Below are positions 9,187 through 17,825 of a stretch of 64,000 bases of DNA, in pieces. The notes beneath the pieces were generated by a model, which saw only the letters and a program-made list of their open reading frames with translations, ran no database searches and was not told where the DNA came from. Source of the stretch: Paenibacillus tarimensis (lineage in GTDB: Bacteria > Bacillota > Bacilli > Paenibacillales > Paenibacillaceae). The translations under genes were made by a program, and so were the position numbers. Numbering within the stretch: the stretch's first letter is position 1; every line of letters begins with the position of its first letter. Where the stretch lies: assembly GCF_021532315.1 (NCBI RefSeq), contig NZ_JAKGAO010000011.1:434001-498000 (forward strand), in the 5' to 3' direction.

Positions 9187-9525
9187 TTAGTCGCGGCTGA
9201 TCTTATCATTCAACTTCTGGCGGTTTTTATCCTTCCAAGTCTTTGCGTCCTTCACTAGTTCATCACAAAAACTGGCTGCGTCCTCGCCGATCAGGTCTGT
9301 AACTGTCTTGCCGCTTGCTGCACCTTCCTCAAAGAGGTCCAGAATGCCGTTAAAGATCCGGCTGATGTCCTTCCAGTCCGTGGCACCCCCAGAGGTCCAT
9401 ATATATTCTTTGATCGCGTTATAAGCGCTGCGGTACTCGCTAGGAAGTGATTTCGCACGCGTCTCCATCGCCTTCCATTCCCGCTTGTCATCCATACTTC
9501 CGATAATTTTCTCGATAAAATTCAT
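9187..9525 (-). CDS. DUF1048 protein
   Basis: A 112-residue soluble, highly charged helical protein matching the DUF1048 family (start [17 protein letters not shown], then YIWTSGG). Such genes regularly follow PadR regulators and precede ABC exporters in Firmicutes, and the order here is the same: padR, DUF1048, ATPase, permease. It starts 22 bp after the padR stop, with an AGGAG-type site in the gap. Function unknown; an accessory role in sensing or in the exporter is a guess. Confidence 0.85.
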   Translation of the reverse strand: MNFIEKIIGSMDDKREWKAMETRAKSLPSEYRSAYNAIKEYIWTSGGATDWKDISRIFNGILDLFEEGAASGKTVTDLIGEDAASFCDELVKDAKTWKDKNRQKLNDKISRD

Positions 9526-9546
9526 TTTGCTGCACTCCTTTTTATT

Positions 9547-9867
9547 TTATTTGGCCTTGAGTTCGTTAATTTTGCTTGAGACGAAATCCCACTTTCTCCA
9601 AAAAGCTTTCAGCTCTTCTTGACCCGCTGCATTTAGTGTATAAAACTTCCTTGGCGGTCCCATAGTGGATGGCCTTCTCTCGATGTCTACCCAGTTGTTT
9701 TTCTCAAGCCGCATGGTAATCGTATAGACTGTTCCTTCAACCACATCCGTGAAGCCAAGTTCTCGCAGCTGGTGCGTGATTTCATAGCCGTACGTTTCGC
9801 CGCGGCTGATGATCTCAAGCACACAACCCTCAAGCACCCCTTTCAGCATTTCAGTAATATTCTCCAA
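9547..9867 (-). CDS. PadR-family transcriptional regulator
   Basis: A 106-residue PadR winged-helix repressor. It shows YGYEITHQLRELGF, the VEGTVYTITMRLEKNNW recognition helix and wing, and the RKFYTLNAAGQEELKAFW C-terminal helix (each under 20 residues). It is a short form with little C-terminal dimerisation domain, the subfamily 2 layout. It heads an apparent operon with DUF1048 and probably the ABC exporter. PadR proteins repress exporters until a drug binds, so an autoregulated drug-response unit is likely. Confidence 0.92.
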   Translation of the reverse strand: MENITEMLKGVLEGCVLEIISRGETYGYEITHQLRELGFTDVVEGTVYTITMRLEKNNWVDIERRPSTMGPPRKFYTLNAAGQEELKAFWRKWDFVSSKINELKAK

Positions 9868-9899
9868 GCTTATCCCTCACTTACTCCAGTATTGTTCGG

Positions 9900-9957
9900 T
9901 ACTCTGCAACATCGGTACTTAGTAATAACGACTACAGGTATATAGTATTGCAGAGTA
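9900..9957. promoter_or_regulatory. padR promoter region with inverted repeats
   Basis: A perfect 10-bp inverted repeat (TACTCTGCAA at 9900-9909, TTGCAGAGTA at 9948-9957) encloses a TACTTAGTA palindrome at 9916-9924. Position and symmetry fit a repressor operator for padR. The rest of the gap to 10133 holds only the hairpin listed next. Confidence 0.45.
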
Positions 9958-10011
9958 GCTTGCCTTGTCAAGAACAATATATGCGGACACCAAAGTGGGG
10001 GCAGATGGAAA

Positions 10012-10054
10012 TGCCGTATCGGTAGTTCCTGATCGGAGTCTAACCGATACGGCA
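10012..10054 (-). terminator. hairpin after the siderophore operon
   Basis: TGCCGTATCGGT (10012-10023) pairs perfectly with ACCGATACGGCA (10043-10054). It lies 80 bp past the last permease stop. There is no U-run, so it may be a weak terminator or an mRNA end stabiliser. Confidence 0.45.
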
Positions 10055-10133
10055 CAGTGTTCAGCAAAGAGGGCCATCCCGCCCGGGTGGCCTGCACTAA
10101 ACCCATCCTCTCATTGATTGCATCACAATCACG

Positions 10134-11147
10134 TTACTTCATTGAACGGTGCAGCAAGTATACAAAGTAAGGTGCGCCGATCAGGGCGACAACGATCCCT
10201 GCCGACAAGCCTTCCGGATATGCAACATTTCTTCCGATAAAGTCAGCGATTAATAGCAGCCAGCCGCCAAGCAAGATCGATACAGGCATAAATGCTTGCG
10301 ATCTGGGGCCAACTAGTGACTTCGCAATATGGGGTGCCATCAAGCCAATGAAGGAGATCCCTCCGGTGACCGATACTGCCGCCGATGCCAGGGCCACTGC
10401 AGCGATTATGAGCTGTAACCTTTCTTTTTGCAGGCTTACTCCTACCCCTACAGAAACAGCCTCGTCCAGACTTAACACATTCAGTGTCCTCATTTTATAA
10501 AAGACGAACGGGATACATATAATAAGCCATGGGAGCAATGCCAAGATATACGGCCAATCGGTTCCCCATATGTTGCCTGCCAGCCATTTGCTTATGAATT
10601 GAACCTTCTCGCGGTCTGCTGAAGAGATTAGCACAATCATCAACCCCGATAATGCCATCGAAAAGCCTACGCCTGTAAGGACAAGATTTAACGGGTTGAA
10701 ACCAACCTTGCGCTGATAAGAAAAGAGATATATTGTCGCAGCGGTCATAAGCCCGCCGATGAAAGCAACCAAGGGAAATATGATGGCATATCCCTCTCCA
10801 ACAGGGGCAAATAAGTAGTACAGAGCGATCGCCGCGCCCGCTCCAGCGTTAATACCTACGAGACCAGGTTCTGCAAGATCGTTTCTGGTAACAGCTTGCA
10901 TAATGGCTCCCGATAACGCTAGGGCCATCCCTGCCAATAAAGTAATAAGCATCCGTGGAAAGCGAATATTATACAAGATTATATGTTCTTTCATCGTGCC
11001 ATCACCCATGATTGCAGGCAGCATCCGACCCCAGGACAATGAAGCATGTCCAACAGCTGAACCTAGAATAAACGTAAGAACAATCAAGGTGAATAATATA
11101 AGTATAGCTCCAGCCAACTTTCTTTTTCTTAAAACGAATGTACTCAT
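10134..11147 (-). CDS. iron-siderophore ABC permease (FecCD family), second subunit
   Basis: A 337-residue FecCD/BtuC-type permease with about nine to ten membrane helices. The conserved NDLAEPGLVGINAGAGAAI region (residues 88-106) and GGISFIGLMAPHIAKSLVG near 265-283 are typical. It overlaps the preceding permease by four bases (ATGA), so the two are co-translated and form a heterodimeric channel. It imports ferric siderophore delivered by the lipoprotein encoded upstream. No ATPase gene follows; a hairpin does. Confidence 0.92.
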   Translation of the reverse strand: MSTFVLRKRKLAGAILILFTLIVLTFILGSAVGHASLSWGRMLPAIMGDGTMKEHIILYNIRFPRMLITLLAGMALALSGAIMQAVTRNDLAEPGLVGINAGAGAAIALYYLFAPVGEGYAIIFPLVAFIGGLMTAATIYLFSYQRKVGFNPLNLVLTGVGFSMALSGLMIVLISSADREKVQFISKWLAGNIWGTDWPYILALLPWLIICIPFVFYKMRTLNVLSLDEAVSVGVGVSLQKERLQLIIAAVALASAAVSVTGGISFIGLMAPHIAKSLVGPRSQAFMPVSILLGGWLLLIADFIGRNVAYPEGLSAGIVVALIGAPYFVYLLHRSMK

Positions 11148-12142
11148 ACCGTCCTGCCCCCTCTATTCACAATGAACAAGAAGAAAGGGATGCCTAGAAT
11201 AGCAACGATTGCCACAACTGAGGTTTCAAAAGGAGCGTTGATGACGCGCGCAATTGTATCTGCCCCGAGCATAAATATAGCCCCCAAAATAGCAGAGACA
11301 GGGATAATCCTTGTATAATCAGTGCCAACGAGTCTTCTTGCTACGTGCGGAATCATTAGACCTACAAAAACAAAGTTACCCGCCAATGCAACAGACACCC
11401 CTGCAAGCATAGTCACTAATACAAATAAGATAGCTTTACTCAACAGGGTGTTTAGTCCCAGTCCGGAAGCTACATCTTCACTTAAACTAAGTATCGTAAC
11501 CTGCTTGGAAAATAGAATCGCAAGCGTTATTCCAACGACAACGATTGGAATAAGCAGAGATAATTGGTTCCAGCTGCTGCCAACAAAACCTCCTGAAGTC
11601 CACATGGATACATTTTTAACCACTTTGAAATTTATGGCTACTCCTTCAGAGATAGCATACAGGAATGCTGATACAGCAGAGCCAGCCAGTACTAGCCGTA
11701 CAGGTGACAATCCGCCTTTTTTCATAGATCCTATGCCAAACACAAGACCCGCCCCGACCGCTGCTCCAACAAAACAGGCTATAATAGTGATCATGAATGA
11801 CAACTGCCCTGCGAACGCCATGACAAGAGCAAGGCCCAAGTTCGCTCCTGCCGTTAATCCTAATAATCCTGGATCAGCAAGGGGATTCCTTGTCATTCCT
11901 TGCATAATTGCTCCCGCTACAGCAAGAGCAGCCCCCACAAACAGGGCTGCCAGCTCTCTTGGTAATCGTATCTCTCTGATGACTAAGGTTTGATCATTTA
12001 CGATATTCGTCAGTAAAGCTCTATACACATTTATGAGGGATACATCTCTTGCGCCTAGAATAATAGATAAGATTAACGTTATGCTGAGCAGAGCAAGCAA
12101 TCCACTGACTGTTGCCGTAAACAGAAGAGGACGACTTCGCAT
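11144..12142 (-). CDS. iron-siderophore ABC permease (FecCD family), first subunit
   Basis: A 332-residue FecCD-type permease with TRNPLADPGLLGLTAGANLG (residues 84-103) and the FVFVGLMIPHVARRLVGTDY motif near 261-280, which contacts the ATPase. It pairs with the second permease and starts three bases after the stop of the binding protein gene. Its role is transport of ferric siderophore across the membrane. In B. subtilis such pairs (FeuBC, YfiZ-YfhA) share one unlinked ATPase, YusV; the same is likely here. Confidence 0.92.
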   Translation of the reverse strand: MRSRPLLFTATVSGLLALLSITLILSIILGARDVSLINVYRALLTNIVNDQTLVIREIRLPRELAALFVGAALAVAGAIMQGMTRNPLADPGLLGLTAGANLGLALVMAFAGQLSFMITIIACFVGAAVGAGLVFGIGSMKKGGLSPVRLVLAGSAVSAFLYAISEGVAINFKVVKNVSMWTSGGFVGSSWNQLSLLIPIVVVGITLAILFSKQVTILSLSEDVASGLGLNTLLSKAILFVLVTMLAGVSVALAGNFVFVGLMIPHVARRLVGTDYTRIIPVSAILGAIFMLGADTIARVINAPFETSVVAIVAILGIPFFLFIVNRGGRTV

Positions 12143-12145
12143 GCC

Positions 12146-13111
12146 TTAATTCCCTAAAAATCCATCAAGAAAAAATTGCAGCTGGTATTCAAGCGTAATC
12201 GGATCGTTAAAGTAGAACTGGGCTGCGTCAGCGGTTAAGACACGATTATTTTTAACAGCTTCAATATTTTTATAGGTTTCCGTCTCAAGGAAGGAATTGT
12301 CGGCTCCTGCAGACTTGCTGAATACGATGTAATCGCCGCCAAGCTCAGGCAGAACCTCTGGTGAAATAGCTGAATACCCTTCTTTGGCAACAAACTTTTC
12401 AACACCTTCTGATCTCTTCAGGCCCATTGCATCATACAAGATTTCCGTTCCACGAGCATAATTGTCCCCGAATACGTAAAGCTCCTTATCCCAGCTCTCA
12501 ATTACAGTTACAGTAGTGTCATCGCCGAGCTTAGCTCGAACCTCTTCACCTGCTTTAACCGCACGAGCTTTAAAATCAGCCACCCAGTCTTCCGCCTCCT
12601 TCTGCTTGTTCACAATCTTGCCGATTTCTAATACGCGTGTCAGATAATCTTGTGAAGAGTACGTAAGACCAAGCGTGGGTGCTATATTATTTAGCTGCTC
12701 AATGTTCGTTGCATAATCATCCGTAATGATAAGATCAGGGTCCAATTCAATAATCTGTTCTAAATTTTCGGCGCTTACTTGTTGGACTCCATCTATATAA
12801 TCGGCCATCAGTGGATTTTCGTATGTAAAAGAATCAATGGCTATTACTGGCGCCCCCAGGAAAAGGGCATGTCCTGCATAGGAACCGCTAAGTACTATAA
12901 TTCGTTGTGGATCTGCCGGGATTTCAACCGCACCCGCAGTCGTTTCATAACTTACTGTCGCTGCTTCACTTGCCGCGGGTTGATTCGTTGTAGTATTTCC
13001 CGCATTATTACTCTTGCTGCTTGCTACAGAGCTAGCATTGTTGCTGCCGCAGCCTGCAAGAATTACGCATGAAATTAAGATAACACATGACATCCATAAT
13101 GTTTTTTTCAT
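12146..13111 (-). CDS. siderophore-binding lipoprotein
   Basis: A 321-residue substrate-binding lipoprotein. The signal peptide ends in a lipobox, L-A-G-C with Cys21, followed by a Ser/Asn-rich tether. The mature part has the FhuD/FeuA-type bilobal fold: PQRIIVLSGSYAGHALFLG near the start, then DPDLIITDDYATNIEQL and a C-terminal YQLQFFLDG. It captures ferric siderophore at the cell surface. It is the first gene of the operon, with a Fur box 19 bp upstream of the start, so iron-repressed. Exact siderophore unknown. Confidence 0.93.
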   Translation of the reverse strand: MKKTLWMSCVILISCVILAGCGSNNASSVASSKSNNAGNTTTNQPAASEAATVSYETTAGAVEIPADPQRIIVLSGSYAGHALFLGAPVIAIDSFTYENPLMADYIDGVQQVSAENLEQIIELDPDLIITDDYATNIEQLNNIAPTLGLTYSSQDYLTRVLEIGKIVNKQKEAEDWVADFKARAVKAGEEVRAKLGDDTTVTVIESWDKELYVFGDNYARGTEILYDAMGLKRSEGVEKFVAKEGYSAISPEVLPELGGDYIVFSKSAGADNSFLETETYKNIEAVKNNRVLTADAAQFYFNDPITLEYQLQFFLDGFLGN

Positions 13112-13129
13112 TCCTCTGCACCCCTAATC

Positions 13130-13148
13130 TATAATGATTATCATTCTC
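13130..13148. promoter_or_regulatory. Fur box
   Basis: TATAATGATTATCATTCTC matches 16 of 19 positions of the Fur consensus GATAATGATAATCATTATC. It lies just upstream of the siderophore-binding protein start. The rest of 13149-13361 shows nothing recognisable. Confidence 0.85.
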
Positions 13149-13361
13149 ATTAACGACTTTACCATTATATCTCTACGCTGTCAAACACCTAAGCAGGCGT
13201 TTCTTGCCGCTTCTTCTACTTTACTTGTTCGGTAAACAGTACACCCCGCTTAACGTGTGATTCCTAGAGTCCATACCTGCTACCACTGGAAAATGGGCAA
13301 AAAAATAGCCTGTATATGAATACAGACTAAAAGGTAACTATTGGAACTATCCTAGCTAACG

Positions 13362-14729
13362 TTACCCACTAACAGCTTCTTCTTGCTGCTTGACCAGGGC
13401 TTTCTTCTCCCAGACTCTGCTCTTCCAGCGCACATACAGAACTGCGCCGCGCACCCACTCATCCAGAATAAATGCCGCCCAGATTCCAACCAAGCCAAAG
13501 CCCAAATGGATGCCCAGGTAGTAGGTTAGAGGAACACTGAACAGCCACATGACCAGCAGGGCGGAAATCATCGGAAACCGCGCATCGCCAGCTGCCTGCA
13601 ACGCCCGTTCAAACAAGATATTGAAGTTCCTTCCCGGCTCCAGCAGGAAGCCCAATAGCAGCAGTGCAGATCCCATGCGAATAATGTCCGAGGAATCGGT
13701 GAAGAGATCCAGCAGGGGAACGCGGAAAAGACATATCAGCGCCACACCTGCCAACGATATGACTAGGCTGGCCTTAAGCGTGGAGAATGTCTGCTTATAA
13801 GCTTCCTCTATCTGTCCCGCCCCAATCAGGTGACCAACAACAATCTGTAACCCTCGACCCATAGCAATCCCTATAATCATCACAATAAAAATAATGTTCT
13901 GTGTGTAGATTTTCGTTGTGAGCATCTGCGCTCCCAGGGAGGACACGAACGCCGTCGTCACAAACTGGCTGGCGTTATAAGAGATATTGACCATAGAAGA
14001 AGGAACCCCAATTCGCAGCACCTTGGCCACATGCTCAAGCTTCCATTTCGTCAGATGCCCGATCCCAATCCTTACGCCAACGATTCTGCGCAGGACGTAC
14101 AAGTGAGCAATCAAAGCCAGCAGCTGACTGATGACGGTCGATAAGGCAACGCCTAACACGCCAAGCTTCGGAATGCCGAAGGGGCCAAAGACAAACAGAT
14201 AGATACAGGCAATGTTGACGACATTCATGCCAAGCGTCACAGCCATCGTATACCTGGTCTGGCCATGAGATTGGATAATCGCTACCGTAACCGTAATCAA
14301 GGCCTGCAAGATGAGCGCGCCGCCAACAATGTATAGGAACTCCTGAGCCATAGTAAACAATTCCGGCTGTAAGCCGAAAACATTCAGCAGCGTTCCGCTG
14401 AACATGACCACACCCAGGCTCATTATAATACCAGATACAACATTAATCCCAAGGGAAGAGCCGACAACACTATTGATTTCCTCTGTACTCTTCTTGGCTC
14501 CAAGGTATTGCGAGATAACGACAGCAGACCCTACTGCGATAAAATTAAAGGTCAGAATGGCAAACATGATAATCTGGTTTGCAACGCCGACAGAAGCGAC
14601 GGCATCGTCCGATACCCTGCTCAGCATCAGCGTACCCGTCGTGCGCATCAGCATCTGAAGCGCAAACTCAACAAAAATCGGCCATGTAATGGCAAAGATC
14701 GATAACTTCCCTATCTCCGACTTATTCAT
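13362..14729 (-). CDS. MATE-family multidrug efflux transporter
   Basis: A 455-residue MATE protein with twelve predicted membrane helices in two bundles. N-terminal WPIFVEFALQMLMRTTGTLM and VGVANQIIMF mark the first bundle. It has the usual family length and is complete. ATG at 14729 follows a GAAGG site. MATE proteins expel cationic drugs or metabolites using Na+ or H+. It is a single gene with no linked regulator except the ECF pair divergently encoded 200 bp away; any link is unproven. Confidence 0.92.
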   Translation of the reverse strand: MNKSEIGKLSIFAITWPIFVEFALQMLMRTTGTLMLSRVSDDAVASVGVANQIIMFAILTFNFIAVGSAVVISQYLGAKKSTEEINSVVGSSLGINVVSGIIMSLGVVMFSGTLLNVFGLQPELFTMAQEFLYIVGGALILQALITVTVAIIQSHGQTRYTMAVTLGMNVVNIACIYLFVFGPFGIPKLGVLGVALSTVISQLLALIAHLYVLRRIVGVRIGIGHLTKWKLEHVAKVLRIGVPSSMVNISYNASQFVTTAFVSSLGAQMLTTKIYTQNIIFIVMIIGIAMGRGLQIVVGHLIGAGQIEEAYKQTFSTLKASLVISLAGVALICLFRVPLLDLFTDSSDIIRMGSALLLLGFLLEPGRNFNILFERALQAAGDARFPMISALLVMWLFSVPLTYYLGIHLGFGLVGIWAAFILDEWVRGAVLYVRWKSRVWEKKALVKQQEEAVSG

Positions 14730-14889
14730 TCGTTGTACCTTCTTTGTCTGTTATATACTTCATGCAGGAAGCCATGTTTGAGAACCCAATTGCTAACAAA
14801 TTTATAACTTCGTTGGCCTAACCATTAATCTAATCTTAATCCATTCTTCTGTCTTTGCGCAAATAGCCTAAACAGAACTTCAAATCAAC

Positions 14890-14914
14890 TGTAACGAATT
14901 ATATATTTATCGGA
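14890..14914 (+). promoter_or_regulatory. putative ECF-type promoter
   Basis: TGTAAC (14890-14895), 15-bp spacer, then CGGA (14911). The AAC/CG pattern is that of ECF sigma promoters, and the element lies just upstream of an ECF sigma gene, so autoregulation is plausible. Confidence 0.4.
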
Positions 14915-14938
14915 TATATAGTCGGAGGGAGTGAGAAA

Positions 14939-15418
14939 GTGGCCGAGGATATAGAAGATGTCTATAAAAACTACGCAAAAAGTGTCTACCGGTATTTGCT
15001 GAGTCTTACCCATGATGAAGATTTGGCCGAGGAGTTAACGGAGGAAACATTTTACCGCGCTGTATACTCGATTCATACCTATAACGGCTCATGCAAAATA
15101 AGTGTTTGGCTGTGCCAGATCGCCAAGCATGTGTGGTACCAGGAGCTTGAAAAGAAAAAAAGGCGTTCAACCCAAGAGCTGGACGAGGATATCCCTTCGC
15201 CGAATGGGTCGCCAGAGGAGGCCCACCTGTTTCAGAGCAACAAAATGGACTTATATCGGGCTATTCACCAATTGAGTGAGCCTATGCGGGAAATCGTACA
15301 TATGCGTATATCCGGTGAATTTTCTTTTGCAGAGATAGGTGAAATACTTGGGAAAAGTGAAAATTGGGCACGTGTCACTTTCTACCGGGCAAAACAAAAA
15401 ATAATGGAGTTGTTATAA
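14939..15418 (+). CDS. ECF RNA polymerase sigma factor
   Basis: A 159-residue group IV sigma factor. Sigma region 2 spans residues 5-75 (YLLSLTHDEDLAEELTEETF). Region 4 spans 105-157, with a helix-turn-helix in FSFAEIGEILGKSENWARVT. The start is the GTG at 14939, eight bases after GGAGGGA. The TAA abuts the ATG of the anti-sigma gene, so they are coupled. It likely directs a cell-envelope stress regulon and its own promoter. It resembles the SigV/YlaC-size class, but no orthology is claimed. Confidence 0.92.
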   Translation: MAEDIEDVYKNYAKSVYRYLLSLTHDEDLAEELTEETFYRAVYSIHTYNGSCKISVWLCQIAKHVWYQELEKKKRRSTQELDEDIPSPNGSPEEAHLFQSNKMDLYRAIHQLSEPMREIVHMRISGEFSFAEIGEILGKSENWARVTFYRAKQKIMELL

Positions 15419-16027
15419 ATGATCCAATGCCATATTGTCCAAGATCTTTTGCCAAGCTGTATAGACGGCCTGCTCAGTGCGGAAACCGAACATGACATCC
15501 AGCAGCACTTGCAGGAATGTGAGAAATGCCGTGCCCTTCATGCTAAGCTATCCGCTTCAATAGATCACGCACATTTACACGCAGAAAAGGAAGATATCAA
15601 TTTCCTAAAAAAGGTGAGAAGGAAAACCACAGCCAAAATGATAACAGGATTTGCAGTACTCCTGTTGATTTTTGCATTGTTAACTTACTATTTCGCCATA
15701 GGCTCCCCTGTCCGCAAGACCGATCTAATCTATACAACCGATGTTACAGAGGATTTGTGGCGAATCCATCTAGAGCTTACCAACGGCAAAGCCCTGCTTG
15801 TCAAGACAGAGACGATATATGGAGAAAAGGACAGCAATGGCATCAAGCCTATTATTGGCAAGCTCATCACACCTCACGAACTGCTGCCCTCACCGCTCCT
15901 CGGTGAAGAGGATACTTCCTTTATGTATGGCAGCACGATTGACAGCTTCAAGAACGGTGATTATAAAGTCATTCTCCGGCTAGAAGACGGCGACATTGTT
16001 TTTACATCAGATAATCTCGGTCAATAA
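15419..16027 (+). CDS. anti-sigma factor with zinc-finger-like N-terminus
   Basis: A 202-residue membrane-anchored anti-sigma factor. The N-terminal domain carries CHIVQDLLPSCIDG and H-L-Q-E-C-E-K-C (HxxxCxxC near residues 30-37), the ZAS zinc-binding signature that holds ECF sigma factors. One membrane helix lies at about 74-93 (MITGFAVLLLIFALLTYYFA). About 110 residues lie outside and match no sensor domain I know. The ATG follows the sigma stop with no gap. It should keep the upstream sigma factor inactive until an envelope signal arrives. Confidence 0.9.
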   Translation: MIQCHIVQDLLPSCIDGLLSAETEHDIQQHLQECEKCRALHAKLSASIDHAHLHAEKEDINFLKKVRRKTTAKMITGFAVLLLIFALLTYYFAIGSPVRKTDLIYTTDVTEDLWRIHLELTNGKALLVKTETIYGEKDSNGIKPIIGKLITPHELLPSPLLGEEDTSFMYGSTIDSFKNGDYKVILRLEDGDIVFTSDNLGQ

Positions 16028-16040
16028 TCCCAGTCGTCTC

Positions 16041-16082
16041 TTGACTTAAGTCAATGCACGCAAGCAACCCCCCAGCTACAAT
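16041..16082 (+). promoter_or_regulatory. Fnr-like box plus -10 element, copy A
   Basis: A perfect 14-bp palindrome TTGACTTAAGTCAA (16041-16054). TACAAT lies at 16077-16082, its first base 30 nt from the box centre. That would place a start near +41.5 from the box centre, the geometry of a class II Crp/Fnr-activated promoter firing rightwards. Confidence 0.4.
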
Positions 16083-16137
16083 ACAATCATGATCACTGCA
16101 GCTTAGGGGGGACGTACTCCAAGGGAGGATAATCAAG

Positions 16138-16192
16138 TCAGCAGGGGGCTTGGTGGATTCTCTTCTTAATTCTGCTTAGTGACTCCGGCGTA
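16138..16192 (-). pseudogene. 3' fragment of a Crp/Fnr-family gene
   Basis: Reading leftwards, this encodes TPESLSRIKKRIHQAPC-stop. It is identical, except for the last residue, to the C-terminus of the intact regulator ending at 17929. Everything upstream of this piece is missing, so it is a remnant of a duplicated regulator gene. Confidence 0.8.
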
Positions 16193-16212
16193 AAAAGAAA
16201 CCTTTGAGATCA

Positions 16213-16896
16213 TCACTTCCTAGATAGAGGGTGCGTTTCGGGTTGATTAAACCCTTTTATTATAAGCCATACAGCCATAACCATTTCCTGCAGAGCAAGC
16301 GGCATTTGAAGTGCCGTATAGTTTGTTCCATACAAGGCCATTGCACCTGCCACTAGATAGATGATGCCTCCAATAAATCCCCATCCTGATAGCCATCTGG
16401 GTATTAATCGGGATTGGTACAATAAAGAATACAACATCAGCGCACCAAGGCTAAAGATAATTGTTGTTATGGAGTGGAGGTGTTCGCTTGAAAGGGACAG
16501 GATGTAACCCATACTCTGATAAACAGTACTGTCTGCAGAAGTCACCGTATTCGCGTGTTCCATATTTATGACCAACAGCAATAACCAGCTAATCGCTGTC
16601 ACGATGTAGGTGAAGGTTTCAAGTGCTCCGCGGAATACTACATACCCTAGGGCCAAGGTTTGATTAACCTGACTGACTACTGGGTAGATGACAACCGGAA
16701 TCAGCGCAAGTGAGATGCCCATAAGCAATAGAAAAAGTGTGCCCAGTATGAACTGGTTCTCATTTGCAAAGGTTAAGGTGTGTAAATCTGTCGCACCAGG
16801 CATTATTCCCGTACCTACGGTGCTCAATATGCCTGCTGCGGTTCCAAAAATATAGAGCACGCCAGCCCATCTTGCCAACTTGTTATTAGACTTCAT
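16213..16896 (-). CDS. DUF4386 family membrane protein
   Basis: A 227-residue membrane protein with six hydrophobic segments, starting SNNKLARWAGVLYIFGTAAG, the usual beginning of DUF4386 proteins, and ending LIIKGFNQPE. I placed the start at the ATG at 16896; a GTG two codons earlier is also possible, and no strong RBS decides. A second DUF4386 gene at 23091 lies beside another Crp/Fnr regulator, so the two families travel together here. Function unknown. The fragment of a Crp/Fnr gene lies directly downstream. Confidence 0.8.
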   Translation of the reverse strand: MKSNNKLARWAGVLYIFGTAAGILSTVGTGIMPGATDLHTLTFANENQFILGTLFLLLMGISLALIPVVIYPVVSQVNQTLALGYVVFRGALETFTYIVTAISWLLLLVINMEHANTVTSADSTVYQSMGYILSLSSEHLHSITTIIFSLGALMLYSLLYQSRLIPRWLSGWGFIGGIIYLVAGAMALYGTNYTALQMPLALQEMVMAVWLIIKGFNQPETHPLSRK

Positions 16897-16923
16897 TAAC
16901 ACACACCCGCTCTCTCGTATTCG

Positions 16924-17145
16924 CTACTCTTGGACTTCATAATCGAATACTTCCTCAATCTTCAAACCAAATATCTCACAGATACGGAAAGCAAGTTCCA
17001 ATGAAGGGGAATACTTCCCCGCTTCAATAGAAATAATAGTCTGCCTCGAAACCCCTACCCTTTCAGCCAATTCCTGTTGTGTCATTTCATTGGCAAAAAA
17101 TCGAAGCTTCCGGATGTTGTTTGTTATTTGCAGCTTCTTAACCAT
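16924..17145 (-). CDS. small XRE-family regulator
   Basis: A 73-residue helix-turn-helix protein of the XRE/Cro type (MTQQELAERVGVSRQTI, then SIEAGKYSPSLELA), similar in size to YozG-like regulators. It overlaps the preceding membrane-protein gene by eight bases, so they are co-translated. Such XRE/membrane-protein pairs are common in Firmicutes; the membrane partner may tether or modulate the regulator. Target unknown, but autoregulation is usual. Confidence 0.88.
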   Translation of the reverse strand: MVKKLQITNNIRKLRFFANEMTQQELAERVGVSRQTIISIEAGKYSPSLELAFRICEIFGLKIEEVFDYEVQE

Positions 17146-17644
17146 TTCCTACTCCTTTTCTGTAGAAATACAATTGGGCGGTTCCTTGAAGCAGCGGGGC
17201 TGAAAAGAAGGATAGGAATATGATGTTCAGCATGATTGAACTTGAGTAACCAAGTACCAGCGATATAAGTGCGCCAACAAACCCTAATCCCACAATGAGG
17301 TAGCTAATTCTCGTTGACTTGAGTTCAATCCGCTTATTCATTTCGTCCGACATGTTCTCTAGCTCAACTATCCGCTGAATAACTTTATCATCATAACGGC
17401 CATTCTGTGTCTTCACCTGTGCAGCAACTGCCACAGAGAACAAAATATTAAAAATGATCTGACTCGCAATGATAACCACGATCCCTATACCGATAGACGC
17501 GAGCATAGTGCCCGCCCAGAATTGCAGATCATCTGCAGCATTCGCGCCTGACTGAATCTTCCCGTAGGTGTAAGCCGCATAAAACCCCAATAATAGCGTT
17601 CCCGTTATCACGGAAACAATCGCTTTCTTTTCTTGATACGACAT
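17138..17644 (-). CDS. membrane protein paired with XRE regulator
   Basis: A 168-residue protein with four hydrophobic segments (about 8-28, 45-70, 110-130, 135-155) and a charged middle section (ENMSDEMNKRIELK) that is probably cytoplasmic. I chose the ATG at 17644, eight bases after GGAGAG; the GTG three codons earlier overlaps that site. I do not recognise a named domain. The overlap with the XRE gene makes a shared role likely. Confidence 0.75.
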   Translation of the reverse strand: MSYQEKKAIVSVITGTLLLGFYAAYTYGKIQSGANAADDLQFWAGTMLASIGIGIVVIIASQIIFNILFSVAVAAQVKTQNGRYDDKVIQRIVELENMSDEMNKRIELKSTRISYLIVGLGFVGALISLVLGYSSSIMLNIIFLSFFSAPLLQGTAQLYFYRKGVGNG

Positions 17645-17825
17645 ATTTAGCACTCTCCTACGTGTGGATCCAACATATATTCCTTTGGAGTGTCAGCGAA
17701 ACCTGACAAGTTGAGAATGAGCTCTACCCGCAGTGTAAATTACTACATACACAACATAAAGTATTTTTAACATAGTGTCAAATATTTTTTACATTGAGAA
17801 CAAACTAAAATGCGCAGGTTACCGC

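Larger units (their letters stand above)
16035..16192. repeat. imperfect direct repeat, copy A
   Basis: About 158 bp with a near match at 17826-17984, offset 1792 bp with one indel. It includes an Fnr-like palindrome, a C-run/G-run hairpin and a fragment of a Crp/Fnr gene. The two copies bracket the DUF4386/XRE/membrane-protein genes. Confidence 0.8.

Noticed and set aside
16088-16150. A possible small gene after the predicted antisense start in repeat A (AAGGGAGGAT looks like an RBS).
   Set aside because: No start codon follows at a usable distance and copy B lacks the RBS-like run.
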